NCBI RefSeq assembly: GCF_963576675.1
Contig: NC_088918.1
Location: forward strand, 47,215,501 to 47,279,500
Direction of reading: 5' to 3'
Source: Euphorbia lathyris
Taxonomy: Eukaryota > Streptophyta > Magnoliopsida > Malpighiales > Euphorbiaceae
DNA length: 64,000 nucleotides
Each line of letters starts with the position of its first letter. Within the stretch, counting starts at the first letter, position 1. Positions 43,656 to 56,178 of this stretch are shown here, piece after piece. Made by a program: the position numbers and the translations under genes. The notes beneath the pieces are model-generated. The model was not told where the DNA came from. It made no database searches and saw only the letters and a program-made list of their open reading frames with translations.

Positions 43656-44330
43656 AATTTCCCCATACTTAACCCTTGCTTGTCCCCAAGCAAGACTTAA
43701 GGAAATAGGACACAACTAAACACAAACATAACATAACACTGGAGTATCTTTCTTTTATTGAAATTGTAAAAATAGATAGGCTTCAATCAAACAAAATTTT
43801 CAAAAAGATTAGACCAGTAATATCTCAAGCAACTCAAATGGATAATAGCAAATTCAAAATTATGGTAAAGCTAATCAATAAGTAATTTCAAAATAAAACA
43901 TAGGATTATATAAGTTTCCAAATGGTTATTTTCAAAACACATCAATCCTTGAAAAACTTAGCAATGTCAAATAGAACATCTCTCTCAAAGTAAATTTTTG
44001 CTCTCAACTATCAAGTGTTTATGGGTATTTGTGTTTGCACTCTATTCCTTCAATATATTGACATACTACCATAAGCTTGTAAGCAATAAAAATCTTCACT
44101 ACTAACATAGATTTATGCAATTAATCAAAGGGACTTTATTAGGGTTGTAATGGGGCTTAGGTTAGGGTAGGAATTTTTAGGTAGAAGTGACTTGAGTTGT
44201 GGAAAGAAAATCAACAAAAAGATAACAGAGACAAACTTAAGCTGTAGATCCGTCCCTACTCACTTTGTTAAAAAAACAAAGTAAAGTTACTTTGCTTAAT
44301 ATACCCTTAATTACAATAATTTCTCTAAAT
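43656..44330 (-). mobile_element. 3' internal tail of the gypsy-like element
   Basis: On the minus strand the segment just before the LTR reads GCTTGGGGACAAGCAAGGG, a stretch commonly found ahead of the 3' LTR in plant Ty3/gypsy Tat/Athila-type elements (family knowledge, not searched). No pol is present and the rest of the element is missing. The right boundary is approximate. Confidence 0.5.
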
Positions 44331-44639
44331 GTTTTTTATTGATTGCAACTTGTTAACTTCTGTTCCGGTTTCCACTTCTCTCCCCAATTTTATTGGGCAC
44401 CATGTTCTCTCTGTATCTTATCACGCTTGGTTCATCATCTCAATTGAAAATTTTACACCATCTTCAAAAATTAACACTACCATCAAACTCCTTCATTCTG
44501 TCTTTTATTTGAATCTAGCTTGTTTTAGCTTTTATAAAAAAAAATCCTTTGCCAATTTTGAAATTAATCCTTGAACTCGTCTAATTCACTATGAAACTAG
44601 ATTGTATTGATTGAATTATTTGGCCTTTTATAATCAGGC

Positions 44640-44800
44640 AAGCGATGCTAAAGAAGGGGTTTTGAGGAGACTGAAACAAATGAGGGATTTGAAGAACCAC
44701 ATGAGGATGTCAAGCTTTTAAGGAAAAATTGCCTTATGACGTTGATAGTGAGAAGTTGGCTGGGTTATTTGAGCACGTTATTGTTGAGGTGAAAATATTG
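44640..44800 (+). pseudogene. Fragment of a chloroplast RRM (RNP) protein gene
   Basis: From 44723, one frame reads LPYDVDSEKLAGLFEH, the start of an RRM as in nuclear-encoded chloroplast ribonucleoproteins (GNLPYDVDSEKLA...). A short Lys-rich stretch precedes it in another frame, and a GT follows at about 44792. No full RRM or second exon is seen, so this is a captured or dead gene fragment. Confidence 0.6.
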
Positions 44801-45309
44801 CTTTATGTTCGATTTTTTTATTTTCTCAATTTTTCTTTTCACCAACTGAGTTTTCATCTGTAACAAGATTTATTTTCATTAAAGTTGAGAGGATTCCATT
44901 TCTAATCTTGTTGTGGATCCATTTTATAAAGACAATTTTAGAGGTGTTGGTGTAGGGATTTCATCAGTTTTGAGTAGTTTATACAATTCAAATAGTTTCA
45001 GTTTTTTTGGAAGTGGTGTATCAATTTGGGACCGGGGTACTATAGTAGTTATGAAATAAAAAAAAACAAAATATTTTAACTATAATAAGAATAGTTAAAC
45101 CAGTGGACATAATCACCTTTTTTTAACTTCAATAGAATACCTTATTGGAAAATTGAGGGTTCAGCTAGTGGGCAAAATCATCTTTGCAGCGAGTGGACAT
45201 ATGGGGATTCAGTATTGTATGAAAATGTTAAGAGAGAACATAGGCATGAAAGCGTGCATGCTTGTAGTTTTCTAAGTATTAAAACATTCTTAGGTCTTAT
45301 GGTGTGTTA
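44801..45309. other. Non-coding stretch, nothing recognised
   Basis: AT-rich. It may include intron-like sequence of the RRM gene fragment and a short repeated CAGTGGACATA/GAGTGGACATA motif (45101, 45190). Confidence 0.35.
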
Positions 45310-46347
45310 AATATGGATGCTAGCAAATGTACTAGGTCGGATATAGTGTTGGTAAGACCAAGTGTCGTATTCCACAGAGATTGAGATGGAAGTTATGTGA
45401 AAGATTACCTTAAACAACTGTTCGAATATGCAAAATATATTTGATATTGGTTTGGTGAGATTTTTATACTGAAAGTAGTAAATAAATGCGTAAATAAAAA
45501 TAACAAGATTAGCACAAACTCAGAACAGGTAACTGCTCGCACGGCTGTTCCATTAACATAAGCATACATAAAGTTTATGGCTTGAGGCTCTCCTTCTTAA
45601 GTTACTAAGGTTAGGTGTCCCTTTTTCCATAGGTTCTAAGAACAATAGTTAACCAGGAATCCTAGCGTTAAGTTGTTCCAGCGTTAAGAACAAGGAGCAT
45701 TCATAAAATAAACCTCAATATATGGTTGGTTATATTCATGTCCGTCCAAAACAACATGCATCAAATAGATGTTCTATGAATCGGGAGCAAGGTCATGTCA
45801 TCCCTTTTCACTAACATTTAGACTTGATCAGTATCTAAAACATTCAGCATACCATTTAATAACCATTCAGTGATAACTATGCTTTATTAACAGAAAAAGA
45901 ATACGTACAATCACCAACCCAATCTGGTCAAGCTTGCTAAGATGGTTGTTCCTTCATTTTCATGAGGGAACAGCCTTGAACACCATAAAAGAAAAGCTCC
46001 CTAAGGAGAAGCTCCCTAAATATAAGTGGCTGGAGGTAAAAGATGAAGAGATCCTTACAAAGCAGATATATGAATATATTTATACTAAAAAAAGCTAATC
46101 TAGGTTAAAAGGGTAAAACTGTCAAACGACTGTTTGAATCAAAAAAAGCAACTAATCCTAACCATTAGATTACATACATGTGTTAGGATGGTGAAAGATG
46201 GTGGATTAGAGATGTATATCACTTCTTATCTCTCTCAATCTTTGAAGATCCGCGTGTAAACCCGTTTACCCATATTTTGACCCGAATCGGAATGGCGTAC
46301 AACTGTTCGATATTTTCGCACAACTGTTCGAACCTTTCGCACAACCG
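45310..46347. repeat. LTR-like repeat C
   Basis: The left end carries AGCAAATGTACTAGG, GGTAAGACC and GTCGTATTCCACAGAGA, the same layout as repeats A and B. There is no coding content. Near the right edge, 46290-46350, a CGCACAACTGTTCGA unit occurs three times. It ends where the Sirevirus-like LTR starts at 46348. Confidence 0.35.
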
Positions 46348-47514
46348 TGCTGAAACACAATTTCCACAATGATTTTGATTTGATAAAATTATTAAATCCC
46401 AATGATAAAATATTCCAACACATTAAATTTAAATGCTTTGATTTATTTGTTACTAATGTGTTTGTTCAAATGTTGAGCATTTAATCCATAAGTATTAAGA
46501 GACATTGAGACTAAGGAGCAAAGCCCATGAGAAAGTGTCAAAGCCCAAGCCAACAGATCCAAGCTTATGGATCAACTCAGCTCAGGAAGAAGAAGCATCC
46601 AGAAGCCTTGCTAATTGTTTCACGATCAGCTCAGCAAGAAGAAGGATCCAGAAGCCCTGCAAATTGCTTCATGATGAAGCTGCTGAGTCGAACGGATGGA
46701 AAACAAGGCAGAAGTTGACCTCGACAACTTGGAGGCAAAGCCAATCCATTTTGGGAAAAGATCAGATGCCCCAGAAAGCTGTCGAAAAGACTTTACCATA
46801 AATGGAGAGACAACCTGACGCTTACTGACCAAAAGCACCTGATCCCTGATCAACATAGAAGATGTGACGTTCTTATTGGCCGAAGACATTGAGCACTGAG
46901 GAGCGAAAGCGACAGTAAAGTCGTTTCCCTCCAACGGTTATTTCGAAATTTGAAATCACCGGAAGTTCAGATGTCACTATAAATAGGCCTCTCATTTGCT
47001 TCATTCGATGCAGATCTTCATCAAGTCGAAACACTGAATAGCTATCTGAAGTTCTGTGCCAAAGCAAAGCAAAGAAATCTTACACTCACTCTCATTTTGT
47101 GTAAAAGACTAGATTGTAAATCATCTAAAGTGTTTTGTGTATTTAGAACAACATATTTATCAATTCTAAAGATTATAAGGAGATACTGAGTTGCTCGGTT
47201 ATAGCACTCAGTGGTAGAATAGTACTGAGTATAGGATATAGAGGAAGGTACTCTGTATACTCACTGGCTATTGTAAGAGTTTTGTGCTCTACCTGAAAGA
47301 GCTCAGCAGTGGATTAAAGATCGGAAGGATTCTGGGGACTGGACGTAGGCATGAGGCTGAACGAGGATAAATCAGAGCTAGTAGCTCAATGCACAAGATA
47401 AAACTATCTTGAGCTGATCCCGGTTATGGCTGCAAACAACACTCATTTCCTTCCTGGAAATGAAACAAGTCAGATACTACCTGAGGGTTTATCTATCACT
47501 AGGCTTCCTCTTCA
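46348..47514 (+). mobile_element. Sirevirus-like copy D: truncated LTR, leader and gag start
   Basis: The LTR starts TGCTGAAACAC and carries a TATAAATA box at 46978-46985. It is joined near 47371 to TCAGAGC, the second half of the primer site, so the LTR end and half of the primer site are deleted. A gag start at 47426 (MAANNTHFLPGNETSQILPEGL) runs about 30 codons and then stops at a junction near 47510-47515 with the opposed copy E. It is defective in cis. Confidence 0.85.
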
Positions 47515-48884
47515 TAGGCTGTCTCCTCAGTGTCATCCTGACCATTGTCTTCTTCTTCTTCTTCTTCTTCTTCTTCTTCTTCTTCCTCAGCATCCTGATC
47601 TTCGTGATCTAGTTCTTCTTCCATTTTGCGTGATGAAGTGATCATCCAGTTCCACATCATCTTCTTGATGCTCAGCTTCAGTTCCCAGACACTGTGTGAA
47701 GTGGAATCACCAGGAACAATGATGTCAGTAGGGATAGCATCAATATGGGTCAGCTCTGAAGACTTCTTCTTCTTGAGAGGTTGCCCATCAGCATCTGTTC
47801 TTTCCTCTATTTCAGGCTCATCTTGCCTGCTTCTCTTCTCGGCTGACTTAGGTCTCTCCTGACCTTTTTGAGAAGCTGACTTTAGCTTCTTGGTCTGAGG
47901 CTCAGCCTTCTTTGAAGGAGTCCCAACAGCTTTCCTTTTTCGGGTAGCTGGAGCCTTTGTCCTTTTGCCCTTCTTTGGGACAGTTGTCTCCTCATCAGCC
48001 TCATCAGCATTTTTGCCTTTCTTAATCGGTTGGTCATACTTCAAGGCACGCAGCGTAGCAGCTGTGATCTCAAAGCCTTGGGCCTCAGTTTCCTCGAACA
48101 GGTCAACTTGATGGTCCTTGAGGATTCTGGTTATGAGTGAGCCCAGCCTAAGAGTTCCAGTGCTCCTCTGGAAGCCAGTAATTAAGAAAACTGGCATGTT
48201 GATGGGTTTGAAGGTCAGCATATGCCATATGAAGCATTGCTCAAAATTTGTCGCTGAGCTGGTGCAGTTAATCTTGGGGTAGATGTAATTGGTCAGCAGA
48301 TAGTGTGCCATCTTTTGGTGCTGGCCCATGGATGAACTTGAGATTTCTCCAGAATGGCCAGGGGGTTTGCAGAAGGTGGCTACATACCCAGTTCCTTCAT
48401 GATCACCAGTTCTCCTCATCTTTGTTCCTTCATTCTTCAATTTTAGCAAATTGGCAAGGTAGGTAGGGTTGATGAAGATTCTTTTCTCCTTTACCACGGT
48501 TACTAGGTAGTCCTGGTTATCGTTAGCAACCCGTAAGTTGTGGTAGAATTCCCTTACTAGGTCAGGGTAAGTGAGATCTCTAATGGAGAACAGCTCGGTC
48601 CAGCCATTCTTCGATATCCATTCACAGAATGGTTGCTCGGTTGTTACAAAGGCCTCAGAGAACCATCGTGAGAAGTCTATCTTGCACTCTCTAACGTCTT
48701 CGAAAACCTTAGTGTAGGTTCTGACTTTGGTCGGCTTCTCTTTAGAAGAGGTGGCTTGTCCAGCTTTTCCTTTGCTCGGTGTGGTGACCTTGGTCGTTTT
48801 AGACAGAGTAGTTTGCCTGGAAGGTTCATCGGAACTGGTCTTAGGGTGACCGGCACCGGAGATGTTAACGGAAACCTTAGTCAT
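47515..48884 (-). CDS. Third ORF of copy E (plant transposon protein domain), C-terminally truncated
   Basis: About 455 residues from ATG at 48884. Residues about 65-290 match the third ORF at 13283 (EQPFCEWISKNGW, DLVREFYHNL, NFEQCFIWHMLTFKPINMPV, GFQRSTGTLRLGSLITRIL). Then comes a Lys-rich nuclear-localisation-like stretch (KKGKRTKAPATRKRKAVG) and an acidic end with a run of Glu encoded by a CTT/TTC microsatellite at 47554-47588. The frame is fully open up to the truncation, while most of gag and pol in the same copy carry stops. No hydrophobic segment, so not an envelope protein by sequence. Confidence 0.8.
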
Positions 48885-49366
48885 AGTTTCAGAGAAAGAC
48901 TTGGAAGTTTGAGAATTTTAGAGAGAGAATGCTTTGCCAGAGAATTCGGTAAGTGTAAAGAGATAACAATGGGGATTTGCCCATTATTTATAGCGGTGAA
49001 AAGTGGATCTTATCGAATCCATGTGTCAGTTTTGCCTTGGGATTGTGAACCGATAATGATCCTGGCTTTTATGACACATTCGGCGCATACGTCATCCTAG
49101 GTGGCTATTCGCGTGCTCTAGCATTAAATGCAACGGATCTTATACTCAACGTTTAGAATACTAAGCGTTTTATATTCTGAGTGGTCAGTTTTATACATAC
49201 GGATGATTTCTCAGTTTGAGATAACTACTCGGTGCCAACGTTTGCTCAGTATGTGATATTCATTCATTTAGCATTAAACACTCAGCATACATTTATTCAC
49301 TCAGCAAACAATAGATCATTCAGCATGTTAATTCACTCAGCATGAGTCTATATTAAGAGCTGGAAT
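48885..49366 (-). other. Spacer between pol and third ORF of copy E
   Basis: Non-coding. The motif CTCAGCAT (GCTGAG on the element's strand) recurs many times between 49235 and 49345, as in the matching spacer of the first Sirevirus. Confidence 0.6.
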
Positions 49367-52300
49367 TTACTGAAGAGGATTAAACATACCAATGGCTTAT
49401 CTCAGTATGCTGAACTGTTCACGAGCCAGTGGCTTTGTGAAGATATCTGAAAGCTGCTCATCCGTTGGGACGTAGGTCAGCTTTATCTCACCCTTGAGTA
49501 CATGGTCTCTAATGAAGTGATGTCTTATGCTGACATGCTTCATCCTGCTGTGTTGAATTGGGTTCTTGGATAGATCAATTGCACTTTTGTTGTCACATTT
49601 GACCTCAATTATCTTTGTTTGAACACCATAGTCTTCAAGCTGTTGCTTAATCCATAGGACTTGAGCAACACAGCGTCCAGCAGCAATGTACTCAGCTTCA
49701 GTGGTAGACAAGGCTACTGACGCCTGCTTCTTGCTGAACCAGGATACAAGACAGCTTCCTAAGAAATGACATCCTCCAGAGGTGCTTTTCCGTTCTAGCT
49801 TGTCTCGTCCATAGTCAACGTCAGTGTATCCAACGAGTGTAAAGCCATGAGTGTTGGGATACCATAAACCTGCGTTCACTGAGCTTTGCAAATATCTAAG
49901 GATTCTTTTTACAGCTATGTAATGAGATTCCTTAGGGTTAGATTGATATCTAGCACAGTAGCATACTGAGAACTGAATGTCCGGTCTACTTGATGTTAAG
50001 TAAAGTAGAGAGCCTATCATACCTCGATACAATTTGCTGTCTACCGACTTACCATTCTCGCCAGCGCAGAGGACAGTGTCAGTGCCCATAGGAGTGGATA
50101 TTGGCTTGCAATTTTCAAGATCATATTTCTTCAATATCTCCTTGGCATATTTAGCTTGACTGATGAAGATGCCATTTTTCCCTTGTTTAATTTGAAGTCC
50201 AAGGAAGAAGTTGAGTTCTCCCATCATCGACATTTCAAACTCAGTCTACATTTGCTTGCTAAATTCCTTGCACATTGACTCATTAGTAGCACCGAAAATA
50301 ATATCATCAACATATATTTGAGCCAACAGGGTATCTTTACCCTTTCTCTTAATGAATAAGGTTGTATCAGCTTTGCCCCTGACATAGTTTCTAGTCAGCA
50401 GGAAACTGGTCAACCTCTCATACCAAGCACGTGGTGCTTGCTTGAGGCCGTACAGAGCCTTTTTGAGTTTATAAACGTGGTTTGGGAATTTAGGATCCTC
50501 AAACCCTGGAGGTTGATTAACATAAACTTCCTCGTTTATAACTCCATTAAGGAATGCACTCTTAACATCCATTTGAAACAGTTTAAAGTTCATATAGCTT
50601 GCATAAGCGCATAAAATTCTAATAGCCTCTAGCCTTGCCACTGGGGCAAAGGTCTCACCGTAGTCAATACCTTCTTGCTGACTGTAGCCCTGAGCTACAA
50701 GCCTTGCTTTGTTCCTGACTACGTTTCCTTGCTCATCCAGCTTGTTACGGAAGACCCATCTTGTTCCAATGGTCTTCTGACTCCTTGGATGTGGCACTAA
50801 CTCCCATACATCGTTTCTTCTGAATTGGTCAAGTTCCTCTTGCATTGCGCTCATCCAGAATTCATCTTCCTCAGCATCAGCGAAGTTCTTAGGTTCCTGC
50901 ACTGAGATGAAGGCTACGTTGCTGAGGTATCTCCTGAGTTGGTTTCTTGTCATCAGGGTATTCTCAGCGGCATCAAGAATAGCACTCTCTGAGTGTCCTC
51001 TTGGTATCCTTATCTCCTTTGGTAGATTTATGTCTTGTGCTGTCTGTGTTTCAACAATCTCTGCAGGTGAAGACTGGTCAGTGAAAACAATATTTGGTTC
51101 ACTTTTACCTTTGGTCAGCCCTTGAGGGAATGACTCAGCGGCTGTATCTTGATCAGCGGGTACTAAGTGTGGATCATCCTCGGTCAGCGGCAGAATCTCC
51201 CTGCAGGGTTAGTTTCGTCGAACTCAACATGTACTGACTCTTCTAAAACTTGAGTTCGTTTATTGAAAACTCTGTATGCTTTGCTGTTTGTTGAGTAGCC
51301 TAAAAAGATAGCTTCGTCAGCTTTTAAGTCAAACTTAGCTAGGCTATCTTTGGTGTTTAAAATAAAACATTTACAGCCAAAGGCACGAAAGTATCCAATG
51401 TTGGGCTTTCGTCCTTTTCAAAGTTCGTAGGGGGTTTTCTTTAGTATAGGTCTGACAAGAGCCCTATTAAGAATATAGCACGCTGTGTTAACAGCTTCTC
51501 CCCAAAAGTACTTTGGAAGCCTATCCTCACTCAGCATTGTCCTGGCTATTTCAACCAAGGTTCTGTTCTTCCTTTCAACAACCCCATTTTGTTGAGGCGT
51601 CCTAGGAGCAGAAAAATTATGGTCAATGCCGCTGGCTTCACAGAATTCAACAAACTGTTGGTTTTTGAATTCTCCACCATTATCACTTCGGATGTGATCC
51701 AATTTTAGGTCTTTATCATTTTCAAGTTTTCTAACCAAATTTGAAAATGTCTCAAAGGTCTCGTCCTTGCTACTCAGCAAGATGACCCAAGTGTACCGAG
51801 AAAAGTCATCTATAATGACCAAGGAAAATCTTCTTCCACCCAGACTCAGCGGCTGGACTGGACCGAAGAGATCCAAGTGTAGTAACTCTAACGGACACTT
51901 AGTTGAGACAACATTTTTACTATGAAAAGATTGTTTGGTTTGTTTTCCAGCTTGGCAATCATGGCATAGTTGATCTTTTTCAAATTTAAGTTCTGGCAGT
52001 CCCTCAACCAATTGCTTTCTTGCTAATTTGGCCAGGAGGTCCATGCTTACATGACCAAGTCTCCTGTGCCATAGCCAGGAATTTTCTTCCTTTGAAACTA
52101 AGCATACAGTTTTTGAAAACTTTTTCTCCAAGCTCAGCATGAAGACATTATCAATGCGAGGGGCAGTTAAAATTAACTCATTAGTTTTACCCTCGAATAT
52201 TTTACATCCAGTGTCATCAAATATAACTTTTCTCCCATTGTCACATAGCTGAGCTACGCTGAGTAAGTTATATTTGAATCCGCTGACTAGGGAGACTGAC

Positions 52301-52494
52301 TCAATAGTAAGATTACCTCCAATGGTTCCTGACCCTACTATCTTACCCTTTTTGTTGTCTCCAAAACTTACACTTCCTCCTCGTTTACGCTCGAATGTGA
52401 TGAACTGAGTTTCATCACCAGTCATATGCCTTGAGCATGCGCTGTCAATATACCACATCTTTGACTTCTCGGCACATCTCAGGCTTACCTGCAA
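49367..52494 (-). pseudogene. Pol of copy E: protease, integrase, RT, RNase H
   Basis: All domains are present and co-linear with the pol at 9554-12685: WYIDSACSRHMTG, integrase with the first Asp kept (HLDLFGPVQP), [14 protein letters not shown] with YVDDIIFG, RNase H. Breaks: TGA at 51418-51420 (Trp in the homologue), a frame slip near 51200, TAG at 50246-50248 (Gln), TAA at 49397-49399 (Glu, ten codons before the normal end). Between gag and pol the joint is one base shorter than in the first element, so pol is in another frame from gag. Confidence 0.92.
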
Positions 52495-52499
52495 TGTAA

Positions 52500-55400
52500 C
52501 TAATTACTTTTAGGTACCCAATTCTTTTTGGGTCCTTGCTTGTTAGGTTCAACAGGTAAAGCATCATGTTTTATTTTATGGCGGCATACTTGGACAGTAT
52601 GGCCATTCTTTCCATAAAAGTCACAGCTGACCTTCCGTTTAGGATTTTTCACTGACTGGTCAGCACCCCAGTGCTGAGCGTGCCAGCACACCTTTGTGGT
52701 GTGTCCTTTCTTCCCACAGAAGTCACACTGGACATTCCGCTTGGGATTCCATCTCTACTGACCAGTACTTCGGTACTGAGCATTCAGAGGAATATTTCTT
52801 TTGTTTGGAACCTTTAGTTGGTTTTGAATGGATGTGACGTCCTTTCTCAGTTTCTTGGAATCTGATTGGACGTCAGAGACAAACTTTTGCATAATTCCAA
52901 TGTTACTATGCAAATCTGAGTTGTCCTGAAGAAGATATCGAAGGTCACTCAGTTTGACCTCCTCAACCTCGTCACATCGCCTGCTGAGTGCTCTAATTTT
53001 CTTATTACACTTTTTGACAAGTGTGTAGAGGTCACTCAGGGCATTAACCATTTCATTTCTGAGCTGGGGAAGTGATATTACCTCATTTGATTGCTCCTCA
53101 TCGTCAGATGCAATGGAGGGGTCAGCATGCTCAGAGACGCACGGCTCAGCAAGTTCGTCAGCCATAAAACACATCTTTGCTGACTCAGTGGCATCAGCTT
53201 CTGATGATGAAGACTCATCACTGTCGCTCCATGTTGCCACCATTGCCTTTTTGCCGTTCTTCCTTTCTTTCCTCAGCGTGGGGCAGTTTGACTTAATATG
53301 GCCAGTTTGATGACATTCAAAGCATGTAATGGGCTTTGAGTTGTCCTTCTTGTATTTGCTGTCGCTGGACTCAGCTTTATACTTATCAAACTTTCTGTAG
53401 GGCTTCTTAGAATATTTGTCATTCTTTTTGAACAGCCTTTTCATCTTCCTGGTGAACATAGCCATCTCCTCATCATCTGTTGAGCTCCCATCAATGGAGT
53501 CAGCTTTCATGACAAGAGACTTTTGCTTCTTGTCGTCAGACTTTTCCTTCACCTCGAAATTCTTCATCGAGATCTCATGGGTCAGCAGTGATCCGATGAG
53601 TTCATCATATTTATAGGTGGTTAAGTCTTGAGCTTCCTCAACAGCAGTCTTCTTTGCTTGCCAGTTTTTAGGAAGACTCCTAAGAATCTTCTTGACTGAT
53701 AGGAAATTAAGGCTAAGGTATAGCAGCGGAAATATAAAAAAAAATTTAGCCTACTTCCTTTTAACCATAGGATCCGTTAATCGTTATTTCATATAAAGAG
53801 GGATAAGAAGGAATACCTTTTGAAGAACAATCTACCGTTGTTAAAGAAGCGCCCACAATTCTTCTCCGAGTTCCCAAGCACGAAGTATAACACGGTGAGG
53901 TTAAGTTAGAATCAACCCTTATGAGATGCAACCAAAATAGATTGCCTCTAATTAACCAACACAAGATCAAAGAGAAAAGGAGATGAATGAAATTAATCAA
54001 TCGACGGAAGCCGTATGAATTCTTGTCCACGAACTAGGGGATGCGAATTCTTTTTCTCTCTCTAGATGTAGGTTTCGAAAATCACATAGAGGGGAGGGTT
54101 AGGGCTTAGTCGAAATTCACATATTAGGGGGGTATATATATAATAACTTGTATCTAAACCCTAGTTAGATAGGAATAGGTTACTTAATAGGAATTCAATT
54201 CGGAATAGGATTCCTAATTATTATCTTATAATATATCTAATATATTTAGGATAATAATAAATAACCTAATTGGATAATAATAGGAGTATATTAATCTAAT
54301 TAAAACTCCTAACTTAATTATCTCTTAATTAATTTAATTCACAAACCTAATCAAATTAGGATTAATGGAATTAAAATAATTCCTAACTTATTATATATAA
54401 ATTTCGGCCTCCCCTAATTAAATGGACCTTACTGGGCTCATTTGGGCTTCCATCTATTAATGACATCCATCTCTCTTTTGGTTCCAAGTCTTATGTGTGA
54501 TCCATTAGGTTCTTACTACTTCTGGCCGTATGCAACTATTAAATTAATTTCTTCAAGAATTATATTTAATCCTTGCATAACGGAATGATGTACTGAGTAT
54601 GTTATTGGCAAGTCTGTAATCATTCCCCCAGAGTCCGTTAAGAAGACAGGTTGATTCTGTCGTTAACCCTTCCGTATTAGTTACAGTATAATTCGATCCT
54701 TTATCAACTACATCCTTGAACTGAATCTTATGACTATGGGTGATGTCAAGTCACATATAGCGAGACGTTCGTTTTACTTGTATAGGCCGAGTCAACTCAA
54801 ATAGATAGGTTAAGTGAAATCTGTATTTCTTACTCTTAAGCTATCACCTTGCAAGGATTTAGAGTCGAGTCTTCCACAAGCGATCCTTGGATGTATCTCC
54901 CATTAATCGGGAGTGATAAATGCTCAATCCAATGTATAACTACCCTGACATTACCTCCTGTGACACCCAACCTTTGCAGTTCACACCCCAGAGTCATCTC
55001 TGTTAAGGATCATGGACCGCAGGATCAAAGTCTCACATTCAGTAATTCAGGATGACCAATTAACATTCCTTTGAGTCTGAGGATTAGTTATACCTATTAA
55101 TACCAATGAGATGAATATGTGACAAGGATGAATCTACCCATCCTGTTATCTCAAATCGGATCCCCAATCCTAATAAACGACGTTTCATCGGATCTATGTA
55201 ACTGTCCAGATATCTATATATATGAAGCTTGTGAGATCAGCTTTCTGTCGGACAGACGACATTGTTACATACAAGTCTCAACGGTGATATATCAATCCTA
55301 AACATATCACTTGACTTGGGGTGGTTTTAAGTTTATTAGTTTATTATAAAGTTTTGTCTCACTTCATGCTTGTATGAACACTTTATAATCACTTTAAACA

Positions 55401-56116
55401 AACTTACGGATTTCCTTTTATTAGACTTTATTTAGTGCTTAAAAGGGATTGCCTTTATATAGTTATAAAACATATATCTCATTAAAACAAATGATATAAA
55501 GAAAAATTCATTTACATTAAGTTTGTATCCTGCAACAATTGTCTATAGGACACTAAACCCCAACATTGACTTGTTCTTCCTCGGTGAAGATCTTCCCAAG
55601 TCTCTTGAGCTCGTTGATGATGTTTGTAAACCTTGCATTCATGTCAGATATTCCTTCATCATCGTTCATTTCGAATAACTCGTATAGTCTCATCTGTTGG
55701 TTCACCTTGGACTCCTTCACTTTGTTGGTTCCTTCGTAGGTGACTTCCAGCTTCTTCCAGATCTCTTGCGCCGACTCACAACCTGATATCTTATTATATT
55801 TTGCAGCATCAAGCGCACAGTGAAGCATATTTATAGCCGAAGTGTGATTTTGTAGCTTCTTGAGATCATCCTCTGTCCATTTGGCCTCAGCTTTGACAAC
55901 TGTTTGGCCAGCCACAACTTCAACAGGAACAAACGGGCCTTGGACTATTGAAAGCCATGCACTCATGTTTGTTGCCTGAATAAAGTTTTTCATCCTATTC
56001 TTCCAGAAGGTATAGTTAGACCCGAAGAATAGGGGAGGCCGAGTAATGGATAGCCCCTCAGGTAAGTTCTGAGTTGTTTGGTTTCCTGGGAGAAACCGAG
56101 TGCTGTTTTCAGCCAT
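52500..56116 (-). pseudogene. Gag of copy E, split by a solo LTR
   Basis: The N-terminal part (56116-55566) starts MAENSTRFLPGNQTTQ and matches the other Gags; the C-terminal part is 53691-52500. A 1.87-kb solo LTR with its target duplication separates them. A TAG at 52755-52757 lies among the C-terminal zinc knuckles. Only three knuckles are recognisable (one central, two C-terminal), and the last has lost a Cys (CDFYGKNGHTVQVC). Confidence 0.92.
53697..55565 (-). mobile_element. Solo LTR of copia family B, 1869 bp
   Basis: On the minus strand it begins TGTTGGGGTTTAGTGTCC at 55565 and ends TTTCCTATCA at 53697. It is flanked by a perfect 5-bp duplication, TTGAC, at 53692-53696 and 55566-55570. 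No internal domain is present, so it is the recombination product of a complete insertion. Same family as the LTR at 21844-30059. Confidence 0.95.
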
Positions 56117-56164
56117 AGTGGGGATCAGCTCAAGGTAGTTAAACCTTTTACAGCGAGCTTTTAA

Positions 56165-56176
56165 GCTCTGATACCA
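56165..56176 (-). other. Primer binding site of copy E
   Basis: TGGTATCAGAGC on the minus strand, two bases from the LTR end at 56179. Confidence 0.93.
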
Positions 56177-56178
56177 CT

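Noticed and set aside
44329..44574. 81-residue plus-strand ORF
   Set aside because: No domain, no coding periodicity that I can see, in AT-rich repeat tail.
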